Positions 56,196 to 64,000 of a stretch of 64,000 nucleotides of DNA are shown one piece after another. Each line of letters starts with the position of its first letter. Position 1 is the first letter of the stretch. The stretch is from Thiomargarita sp. GTDB taxonomy: Bacteria > Pseudomonadota > Gammaproteobacteria > Beggiatoales > Beggiatoaceae. The notes under the pieces are model-generated. The model had not been told where the DNA came from. It worked only from the letters and a program-made list of their open reading frames with translations, and made no database searches. The position numbers and the translations under genes were made by a program. The DNA lies in assembly GCA_020721005.1 (NCBI GenBank), contig DYNP01000001.1:62001-126000 (forward strand). Reading direction: 5' to 3'.

Positions 56196-57677
56196 ATGAT
56201 TATGATGATGCGTATTTATCACTGGTTTATTATCAGTGTGAGCTTCGTATGTTTAGGATTAGTTTCCCCTCTCCAAGCCACTGAACGTATTGCGTTGGTG
56301 ATTGGCAATGGGGACTACGAAATCAAACCGTTGGACAATCCACCCCACGATGCAGAGGATGTAGCCAAAATGCTTCGTCAAGTAGGTTTTCAAGCCCCCA
56401 TTGTAGAGATTAATGCCGACCAGGCAACGATGGACAGTGCCATTGCGGCATTTGGTGAACGCCTCCACAAGGGCGCGGTTGGGTTGTTTTATTACGCCGG
56501 TCATGCCGTGCAATATGGAGGAGAAAACTATCTCATCCCTGTTGGTGCTATGAAGGGTTTGATGGATTCTCCAGAACAGTTGAAGTATAAAGCGGTCAAT
56601 GCCACTTATGTTTTGGAAGTGATGGAAAGTGCCGGTAACGGTTTGAATATCATCATTTTAGATGCTTGTCGGGATAATCCTTTTAAAAGTAAGTTCTCCA
56701 AAAGAGTAGTCAATAGCCCTCGTGGTGGTTTGGCGGAAATGCCCAAAGCCAATGGTTCAGTGATTGCCTATGCCACCGCTCCTGGAGAAACGGCCAAAGA
56801 TGGAAGTGGACGCAATAGTCCCTATACCAAACAATTCCTCCAATGGATGCAAAAGCCCAATTTGCCTATTGAGTTGATGCTGAAGGAAGTGGGGAAAGGT
56901 GTAAAGCGAGAGACACAGGAAGGGCAAAGACCGTGGTATGCGTCGTCAATCGATGGTGATTTTTATTTTGTGGAACCAATTGCCAAATTGGAGGAGAAGT
57001 TGCCAGAAGGAGCAATTATTGCGTTTGCAACATCACCAAATGGAGTAGCAATGGAACTTAAAGAACATGGGCTTTACACCAAGTTTCTGTTGCAAGAAAT
57101 GCAGAAACCTCAACAGATAGAAGAGGTTTTTAGGAAAGTATCTAGGGCGGTAACAGAATATTCCAAAAGTTTTCCCAAGCAACAAGTACCCTGGTATAAC
57201 TCTTCCTTGAGTAGCGGAAGTTTTTGTCTGGGGGGGTGTTCAAAAACTTCATTCAATTCTGTTAAACAACTGGCCCTGGTAATCGGTAACAACAACTACT
57301 ACTATCGAAGATTAGAATCTGCAATCCGTGATGCAGAATCTGTCGCTAAAGTTCTTGATGAAAAAGGTTTTGAAGTTATCCTTAAAACTGACCTTGATTT
57401 ACCGAAAATGAATGCCGCTATTCAAGAGTTCGGAAAACGTCTCTCCATTGAAAATGGAGTTGGATTTTTTTATTTTTCTGGAGATGGTAAACAGATTAAT
57501 GGAGAAGACTATCTTGTTCCTGTTGACTTCGATATTGAAGGCTTACCATATTATTCTTTAGTTTTAGTGTCGGTGGCATATGTGGTTGAAAACATGCAAT
57601 CCGCCAACCGCAAATTAAACATTATTATTTTGGATATTTGTCGTGATAGTATTTTTTCTCCTGTCATTACACGGTAA
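56196..57677 (+). CDS. Exported double caspase-like protein with degenerate, apparently permuted second unit
   Basis: 493 aa with a signal peptide ending near LQA-TER. Unit 1: p20-like part with His in YYAGHA (~103) and Cys in LDACRDN (~157), followed by its p10-like part (SVIAYATAPG...GRNSPYTKQFL...PWYASSIDGDFYF). Then a second p10-like stretch (IIAFATSPNG...YTKFLLQEMQ...PWYNSSLSSGSF, ~272-360) and a second p20-like domain (QLALVIGNNNY...LDICRDS, ~370-493). In this last domain the His motif reads FSGDG (Asp for His, ~430), so it cannot work alone. The order p20-p10-p10-p20 is unusual. The protein ends right after the Cys strand. Confidence 0.85.
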   Translation: MIMMMRIYHWFIISVSFVCLGLVSPLQATERIALVIGNGDYEIKPLDNPPHDAEDVAKMLRQVGFQAPIVEINADQATMDSAIAAFGERLHKGAVGLFYYAGHAVQYGGENYLIPVGAMKGLMDSPEQLKYKAVNATYVLEVMESAGNGLNIIILDACRDNPFKSKFSKRVVNSPRGGLAEMPKANGSVIAYATAPGETAKDGSGRNSPYTKQFLQWMQKPNLPIELMLKEVGKGVKRETQEGQRPWYASSIDGDFYFVEPIAKLEEKLPEGAIIAFATSPNGVAMELKEHGLYTKFLLQEMQKPQQIEEVFRKVSRAVTEYSKSFPKQQVPWYNSSLSSGSFCLGGCSKTSFNSVKQLALVIGNNNYYYRRLESAIRDAESVAKVLDEKGFEVILKTDLDLPKMNAAIQEFGKRLSIENGVGFFYFSGDGKQINGEDYLVPVDFDIEGLPYYSLVLVSVAYVVENMQSANRKLNIIILDICRDSIFSPVITR

Positions 57678-57864
57678 TAATTTCTGTTGGTTCTCACGCT
57701 CTACGGTCACCATTATACATAAATTTGTAAGGCTTGCAAGCAGGGATAGCGGCCATTGCCGAGAAAGTGGCGGCGGATTTGCGGAAGTAAGTTAAGTAAC
57801 CATAGGTTGGACTGAGCGTAAGCGAAGTCCAACATTCTGGGGCTTTATACTCCTCAATTCCCTT
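57678..57864. other. Intergenic remnant region with palindrome
   Basis: Holds a palindrome GTTGGACTGAGC-GTAA-GCGAAGTCCAAC (57806-57833), plus an 18-19 codon open stretch (GLQAGIAAIAEKVAADLRK) directly preceded by a stop. The latter looks like the 3' scrap of a lost gene. No intact gene. Confidence 0.45.
57806..57833. repeat. Palindromic repeat, GTTGGACT family
   Basis: GTTGGACT...AGTCCAAC with inner GAGCGTAAGCGA: a nearly perfect 28-nt palindrome of a type widely dispersed in bacterial genomes. It lies between the caspase gene and the convergent methyltransferase gene. Confidence 0.7.
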
Positions 57865-59292
57865 TTAATCCTGTATCATACCCGGCAACTTCATCAACTG
57901 GCCGCCCAACATCTCCTCAACAGAAACCACCTGTATTCTTGGATAATTATTTCCAGTCAATTCATCATGATACACCCCATACTGTCTACTTTCTTCAACC
58001 AAATCGGGCATGCGATACAAAGTCAATAAAATACCACAAAGTGCTTGCTCCTGGTCAATACTTCTATTAAGGTCATAAATAATTTTGGGACTGGACTGGT
58101 TATTGGATTTGACACTGAACAATACTTTCTTATGCTCAATACCATTTTTAGCTTTGTGATCAGGAAGATAAGCAATACCATCAATGTTCCCCTTTCCCCT
58201 CTCACTGATCACCGCCTGATTTTTTGAATAGGTCAATACCATCCACTTCTCAAATTCTCGACCCACTCGATCATCCCGTTGATTCGCCAAAGCCACCGCA
58301 CTGTCAAAATCCCTCGGCACTCCCTTGATCATCACCTTATCCAATACCCTAATTCCCAGTTTTTCTAATCGCTTGAGAATCAATACGATACTTTGATAGG
58401 TAATATCAATTCCGATCCAATTTCGTCCCAAACGCTCAGCCACTGCCACCGTGGTCCCACAACCACAGTAAGCATCCAACACCGTATCCCCCTCATTACT
58501 ACTGGCTTTGATGATTCGCTCCAATAACGCCTCCGGTTTTTGAGTTGGATAACCCAAGCGCTCCTTAGATTGGGAATTGAGTGCTGACAATATCCACCAA
58601 TCTTCTGGTACTTTGCCAAGTGGGTGAGGAGAATAACTTTTTTCACAACTGCCATGACTTCCCCAACTTTTGGGTGAAGTGTATTTGCTCGGATCCAAAG
58701 CATAATTCACCCGAATCTCATCAGCATTGAAAGTAGCCTGCTTACTTTTGGTATATCGAAAAATACAATCGTGTTTGCGAGCAAAATCGGTGCGAGGCCG
58801 ACCCCCTCCACTGTAACACCAAATAATTTCATTTCTAAATTCCCCTCCTTGGGCACAAAAAATTGTATCCAAAATCAACTTTAAATAATGACTTGCAGCA
58901 GGATCACAATGTAAATAAAAACTGCCGCTGGATTTTAGCACCCGATGAATTTCTGCAATTCGTAAAGTCATGCTGACCAAATAGGCTAACAAACTGCTTT
59001 TCTTCAACACCTTGGCCAATCCAGCAATCAAATCAATGGTTTGAGCAGTTAATATTCTGGAATGATTGTCGATAATTTCAGAAAACTCTTCATCTGCACG
59101 CTGATCCCATTGCCATCGATCTTTAAAAACTTGAACTTGAATTTTATCTTTTTCAGTTCCAACAGGGTAATTGTGATGATAATTGCGTTCGGAATTAAAA
59201 GGGGGATCGATGTAACACAAATCTACCGTTTCTTCTTTAACCCACTGTCTCAAAATGGTTAGATTGTCACCATAGTAAATATGATTTTCCAT
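57865..59292 (-). CDS. DNA methyltransferase (beta class) fused to a nuclease-like domain
   Basis: 475 aa. Adenine/cytosine-N4 methyltransferase with the catalytic DPPF motif IV (CYIDPPFNSERNY, ~27) ahead of the SAM motif I (DTVLDAYCGCGTTVAVAE, ~270), the beta-class order. The C-terminal ~150 aa resemble a PD-(D/E)XK restriction domain: GNIDGIAY carries the Asp, and VLFSVKSNN sits where QVK or EVK is expected, so the acidic/Gln residue is Ser. It could be a solitary or type III-like enzyme; no specificity gene or separate nuclease lies nearby. Start at 59292 (MENHIYYGDNL) matches the family. Confidence 0.82.
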   Translation of the reverse strand: MENHIYYGDNLTILRQWVKEETVDLCYIDPPFNSERNYHHNYPVGTEKDKIQVQVFKDRWQWDQRADEEFSEIIDNHSRILTAQTIDLIAGLAKVLKKSSLLAYLVSMTLRIAEIHRVLKSSGSFYLHCDPAASHYLKLILDTIFCAQGGEFRNEIIWCYSGGGRPRTDFARKHDCIFRYTKSKQATFNADEIRVNYALDPSKYTSPKSWGSHGSCEKSYSPHPLGKVPEDWWILSALNSQSKERLGYPTQKPEALLERIIKASSNEGDTVLDAYCGCGTTVAVAERLGRNWIGIDITYQSIVLILKRLEKLGIRVLDKVMIKGVPRDFDSAVALANQRDDRVGREFEKWMVLTYSKNQAVISERGKGNIDGIAYLPDHKAKNGIEHKKVLFSVKSNNQSSPKIIYDLNRSIDQEQALCGILLTLYRMPDLVEESRQYGVYHDELTGNNYPRIQVVSVEEMLGGQLMKLPGMIQD

Positions 59293-59485
59293 GTCAATTT
59301 GAGATATATCTAACGCACTATGAAAGGAGTCTTTACAGTTTATGCAGTGACGCACTCAGTTTACCGTATTTGGTTGGGTTGCTCATTTTTTTCTCTTGAC
59401 CTCTAAATTTTTCCCCAACATGTTGGCGCAGAAGCATCACCGGCGAGTGGATTGATAAATGACTGGCCTCGACACAGTCAAAATG

Positions 59486-59510
59486 AGTTCCCAAGTTGAA
59501 CTTGGGAACT
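59486..59510 (-). terminator. Palindrome just 3' of the DUF2887 gene
   Basis: AGTTCCCAAG-TTGAA-CTTGGGAACT, a perfect 10-bp stem, begins 5 nt after the DUF2887 stop on the minus strand. It may terminate that transcript, but the same AGTTCCCAAG palindrome type is a common dispersed repeat, so the role is uncertain. Confidence 0.5.
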
Positions 59511-59515
59511 AAAAA

Positions 59516-60430
59516 TTACTTGGAATCACAACGAGTTAACCATTGTTCCAAATCAGTCTCACTGCTAAAATCCAACACCGCTTCAGCCAAGGCTTCTAGC
59601 TGTGAAACTGTCAGTTGTTGTATGCGCATCTCTTGAGCAACTGACAAACTACCCTGCCGTTTTCGAATCAATCGCATAACCAAATCTTTATGGCCTTCCT
59701 TAAGACCTTCCTTAAGACCTTCTTGAAGACCTTTCCTCATTCCTTGCTCAAGTCCTGCTTGAAGTCCCTTTTCTTGAGCCTCTTGCCAAATTTCCTGATA
59801 AAAGCGAGTTTGAGTGATGTCTGCTGTTTTTAAGTCTAGCATCTTTAAAATCTCCTCTGTAGTCAACTGTGGGAACTTATTAGTCAGTATGATCTCTACC
59901 AGATTTAACCGTTGTCGCAATTTTGTTTCATTCTCCACACTGTCCAGAATCCATTTTGCCAATTGGAATGCCTCTGATTTTTTCACTGTCAGCAGTTTTA
60001 GTAAACCCAAATTTGGAGTCAATTGTTTCTTTTCCAGGAACTGCAAATCTTCTAAGTAGAATTCCTTCACTTGCTCACCCAAGTAAGGTTCATAAGGCAC
60101 TCGAGACCCCAAATCCTGTTTACGGTTTGGTAAAATCAACAGTCCATACCAAGGTCTTTTGATACGATACTGGTATAGATACAAAAATATTTCCGCAAAA
60201 TATCGTCCATAAAACTGTTGATCTTGCTGCATCTGAGCTTCTAAAATCACCAGTGGTAAGTTTAAGTCATTTCCAATTGGGGTCAATAACCCATCCAACG
60301 CGAATCCTTGCTCTTTAATCACAGGCGCACTGTAGCTAAATTCACAATTGGCAGGAATCTCTGGCAACAATTCCTTGATCAAATCTGGCTGAGACAAAAA
60401 TATTCGATAAAATAATTTATCGGTTTTCAT
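59516..60430 (-). CDS. Rpn/DUF2887 family PD-(D/E)XK nuclease-like protein
   Basis: 304 aa. Begins MKTDKLFYRIFLSQPDLI, typical of DUF2887; the nuclease core has DGLLTP (Asp) and PLVILEAQMQQD (ExQ) in the order expected for PD-(D/E)XK folds of the Rpn/transposase-31 group. The C-terminal part is a helical tract with tandem KEGLQEG/KEGLKEG units encoded by near-exact 12-bp DNA repeats, as is frequent in Rpn proteins. These proteins promote RecA-independent recombination in E. coli; the role here is unknown. Two ~40-bp similar sequences flank the gene. Confidence 0.82.
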   Translation of the reverse strand: MKTDKLFYRIFLSQPDLIKELLPEIPANCEFSYSAPVIKEQGFALDGLLTPIGNDLNLPLVILEAQMQQDQQFYGRYFAEIFLYLYQYRIKRPWYGLLILPNRKQDLGSRVPYEPYLGEQVKEFYLEDLQFLEKKQLTPNLGLLKLLTVKKSEAFQLAKWILDSVENETKLRQRLNLVEIILTNKFPQLTTEEILKMLDLKTADITQTRFYQEIWQEAQEKGLQAGLEQGMRKGLQEGLKEGLKEGHKDLVMRLIRKRQGSLSVAQEMRIQQLTVSQLEALAEAVLDFSSETDLEQWLTRCDSK

Positions 60431-60512
60431 GCCAAATTATTCCAATTATCTGATGGATTGGATTGCTCATTTTTTCTCTTTACCTTTAAACTTTTCCCCC
60501 AATATTTCAAAT

Positions 60513-61340
60513 TCACTGAGAATTGGATTCATCTTTGGATTCATCCGATGAATTAAGAACTTTATCTAATCGTCGAGAAATACCCTCATCTGTAGTTTTA
60601 TAAGCCCGTCTTTTACGTTTTTGAGCCAAAGTAAGAATGGGGCCAGAAGCAGCGTATAATAAGAATCCCAAAAATAAGATGCGAGGGGGATCAATGGAGA
60701 TGAGTACAAAAATTACCAGGACAATCAGGACTTTAACAAATGGTACTCGTCCTTTTAGATCCAAGTCTTTAAAACTGTTATAACGCAATCGACTAACCAT
60801 CAGAAAACCCGTGGTTATGGTGATAAACCACGCAGCCAAATCGATTGAGGGACCTGCAATTTGATAATCGGTCCCTATCCACACAAAGCCACTCATAACT
60901 GCCGCAGCAGCTGGACTGGGCAGACCTTGAAAATAGGCTTTGTCCATTTTTCCCACTTGAGTGTTAAAACGAGCCAAGCGTAAGGCTGTGGCTGCAGTGT
61001 AGAAAAAGGCAGCTAACCAACCGGCTTTGCCCAAACCTGACAGTGACCATTCATACATGACTAAGGCAGGTGCCAACCCAAAAGAGACCAGATCGGACAG
61101 GCTGTCATATTCTGCCCCAAAATCGCTTTGGGTGTGAGTTAAACGTGCCACGCGTCCATCTAAACTGTCTAAGATCATGGCAATGAAAATCGCCACTGCC
61201 GCGGCTTCAAAACGATCATTGATGGCTGCTACAATGGCATAAAATCCTGAGAATAAGGCGGCGGTGGTGAATAAATTGGGCAATAGATAGATACCCCGCC
61301 GTCCTATTGATTTTTTAGGCTCATTTGTTTCGTGGACCAT
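60513..61340 (-). CDS. pssA: CDP-diacylglycerol--serine O-phosphatidyltransferase
   Basis: 275 aa. Makes phosphatidylserine at the inner membrane, the precursor of phosphatidylethanolamine. The CDP-alcohol phosphotransferase motif DGRVARL...DFGAEYDSLSD has the required Asp residues, and about seven or eight hydrophobic segments are present. The C-terminal tail is charged (KVLNSSDESKDESN). It lies downstream of ilvC, as in many gammaproteobacteria, but a terminator-like hairpin separates them. Confidence 0.95.
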   Translation of the reverse strand: MVHETNEPKKSIGRRGIYLLPNLFTTAALFSGFYAIVAAINDRFEAAAVAIFIAMILDSLDGRVARLTHTQSDFGAEYDSLSDLVSFGLAPALVMYEWSLSGLGKAGWLAAFFYTAATALRLARFNTQVGKMDKAYFQGLPSPAAAAVMSGFVWIGTDYQIAGPSIDLAAWFITITTGFLMVSRLRYNSFKDLDLKGRVPFVKVLIVLVIFVLISIDPPRILFLGFLLYAASGPILTLAQKRKRRAYKTTDEGISRRLDKVLNSSDESKDESNSQ

Positions 61341-61492
61341 AAGATACCCCCTTGTATTATGGTATAGTAAAATCAGTATAAAACTTAAGATTCTAAGGGA
61401 TGCTATTTCTTTTTCAATCAGAAATACCTTGGTTTTATTTTAACCATTTTATACTAATTTTCCTATATGAGAATAATCAAGCAATCTTTTGC

Positions 61493-61548
61493 TATTAAAA
61501 ATGGGAGTTGGGATGGCCAATCTTCATTGGTCCCTCCATGCTCCCATT
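61493..61548 (-). terminator. Rho-independent terminator downstream of ilvC
   Basis: On the minus strand AATGGGAG...GGACCAAT pairs imperfectly with ATTGGCC...CTCCCATT over about 20 bp and is followed directly by TTTTTAAT. It is 60 nt after the ilvC stop, so it should end or attenuate transcription before pssA. Confidence 0.65.
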
Positions 61549-61605
61549 TCAAAATTTCAGATATTAGGGATTTTGATGTAAATCAATAGTCCCATTAGGA
61601 TAAAG

Positions 61606-62815
<1,210 letters not shown>

Positions 62816-63310
62816 TTAACTTTGTAAACTTTGGCTGCCACGCACAATGCCTGAGGTGCCAGATCTGACCACTTCCATGATGAGTCGAGGTTCAACGGCT
62901 TTGAGAAAGGCATCGATTTTATCACCACTGCCGGTCATTTCGATGGTGTAGGTGCTTTCTGCCACATCGATGATGCGGGCTCGAAAAATATCGGACAGAC
63001 GTTTTATTTCTTCTCGCTCATGGGTGTCTAATACTTTGACTTTGAGCAGCAGCAGTTCCCGTTCAATATGGGCACCTTCGGTCAGGTCAACCAGTTTGAT
63101 CACATCACCTAACTTATTGAGTTGTTTGGTAATTTGTTCAATCACTTCGTCAGAGCCACGGGTGACTAAGGTCATTCGGGACATGGAAGGATCTTGAGTG
63201 GGGGCTACGGTTAGAGACTCGATATTATAGCCTCGGGCTGAGAATAGTCCCGCCACTCTGGACAGGGCACCGGCTTCATTTTCCAATAAAATCGCAATAG
63301 TGTGACGCAT
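62816..63310 (-). CDS. ilvH: Acetolactate synthase small subunit
   Basis: 164 aa. Regulatory subunit giving valine feedback control. The ACT domain starts MRHTIAILLENEAGALSRVAGLFSARGYNIESL with the Asn/Gly/Ala residues of the valine site, and the C-terminal domain has MEVVRSGTSGIVRG. It begins 3 nt after the ilvB stop. Confidence 0.97.
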   Translation of the reverse strand: MRHTIAILLENEAGALSRVAGLFSARGYNIESLTVAPTQDPSMSRMTLVTRGSDEVIEQITKQLNKLGDVIKLVDLTEGAHIERELLLLKVKVLDTHEREEIKRLSDIFRARIIDVAESTYTIEMTGSGDKIDAFLKAVEPRLIMEVVRSGTSGIVRGSQSLQS

Positions 63311-63313
63311 AAT

Positions 63314-64000
63314 TTAAACAATCTCTCTTTCTGGGGTTAGCATCATCTCATGTTGCCCTTTTCCAGCCGCCACCATGGGATACACATTTTCTCCTTGATC
63401 GATCATAAAGTCCATAAAGACCAGTCGATCTTGAATGGCTAAGGCTTCTCGTAAGGCACCTTCCACATCTTTGGGTTGGTCAATGCGCATGCCAATGTGG
63501 CCGTAGCTTTCCGCGAGTTTGACGAAGTCGGGTAAGGCTTCCATGTAGGTATGGGAATAGCGTTTGTCATAAAACATTTCTTGCCATTGGCGAACCATTC
63601 CCATGTAACGATTGTTGAGGTTGATGATTTTCAAGGGCAGGTCGAATTGTTTGCAGGTTGACAGTTCCTGAATGCACATTTGAATACTGGCTTCTCCAGT
63701 GACACAAACCACGGTTTCATTGGGGAATGCTAATTTAACACCCATGGCAGCGGGCATGCCAAAGCCCATGGTGCCAAGTCCTCCGGAGTTGATCCAGCGC
63801 CGAGGTTGGGTGAATTTGTAGAATTGGGCAACGAACATTTGGTGTTGACCGACATCTGAGGTCACGTAGGCGTTCCCATTGGTGATTTCATAGAGTTTTT
63901 CGATGACAAATTGGGGTTTGATCAGGGCGCTCTTGCGATCATAACGTAAGCAATGGGTGGCTTGCCAGGCTTTGACTTGTTCCCACCAAGTGGCCAGGGC
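63314..64000 (-). CDS. ilvB: Acetolactate synthase large subunit, 3' part (cut by window end)
   Basis: The frame is open from the window edge (64000) to the stop at 63314, so this is the C-terminal ~228 aa of a ~570-aa protein; the apparent ATG at 63865 is internal. It shows [15 protein letters not shown], the thiamine-diphosphate Mg motif [13 protein letters not shown]...[16 protein letters not shown], and GPNVYPM-like [11 protein letters not shown]. The large and small subunit genes are adjacent. Confidence 0.97.
   Translation of the reverse strand, partial: ALATWWEQVKAWQATHCLRYDRKSALIKPQFVIEKLYEITNGNAYVTSDVGQHQMFVAQFYKFTQPRRWINSGGLGTMGFGMPAAMGVKLAFPNETVVCVTGEASIQMCIQELSTCKQFDLPLKIINLNNRYMGMVRQWQEMFYDKRYSHTYMEALPDFVKLAESYGHIGMRIDQPKDVEGALREALAIQDRLVFMDFMIDQGENVYPMVAAGKGQHEMMLTPEREIV

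Overview
The window (64 kb, one contig fragment, both ends cut through genes) looks like chromosome from a gammaproteobacterium, most likely a Thiotrichales / Beggiatoaceae-like sulfur bacterium. The reasons are the gammaproteobacterial gene sets and orders (recA-recX-alaS, pstC-pstA-pstB-phoU, ilvB-ilvH-ilvC-pssA, nadD-rsfS), the moderate-to-low GC, the many dispersed palindromic repeats, and the stock of Sel1, TPR, LRR, WD40, NB-ARC and caspase-like proteins typical of large filamentous sulfur bacteria. The genus is an inference; no rRNA is present to test it.

Layout. 1-6.5 kb: partial DUF2202 ferritin-like gene, hypA, a SAM methyltransferase with a regulatory domain, a Sel1 lipoprotein, a small lipoprotein, a TAXI-type solute-binding protein and a TolC-like outer membrane protein, all on +. 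6.7-20 kb: an AT-rich adenylate cyclase gene (probably acquired), a secreted NlpC/P60-like protein, recC, alaS, a 12-repeat Sel1 protein, recX, recA interrupted by a mini-intein, and a membrane-anchored cytochrome c, all on -. 20.4-27.1 kb: a large WD40-GTPase-TIR/SEFIR signalling protein, then a carbamoyltransferase-SxtJ-DUF5989 trio and an MddA-like membrane methyltransferase. 27.1-33.4 kb: panD and the phosphate uptake operon pstCAB-phoU behind a clear Pho box. 33.6-39.9 kb: an NB-ARC ATPase with an antitoxin-like N-terminus, proA, nadD, rsfS and a SulP transporter.

40.0-45.6 kb is an osmoprotection block: two glycine/sarcosine methyltransferase paralogues and a dimethylglycine methyltransferase (betaine made from glycine), followed directly by the ATPase, permease and binding protein of a ProU/OpuA-type betaine importer. 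tRNA-Ser(UGA), a thioredoxin-fold protein, an LRR protein, an FmdB-type zinc ribbon, a TPR protein, tRNA-Leu(CAG) and rnr follow. 52.2-57.7 kb is accessory: an inverted-repeat element, a small gene broken by a 23-bp tandem duplication, and a run of exported proteins containing three caspase-like genes around an OmpA-like protein. 57.9-60.4 kb has a DNA methyltransferase fused to a nuclease-like domain and a DUF2887 (Rpn-type) protein. 60.5-64 kb is housekeeping again (pssA, ilvC, ilvH, ilvB partial).

The most interesting parts are the exported caspase/OmpA cluster, including a protein whose second caspase unit appears circularly permuted and lacks the catalytic His; the WD40-GTPase-TIR protein; the NB-ARC protein; the RecA mini-intein; and at least five families of short palindromic repeats lying between genes.
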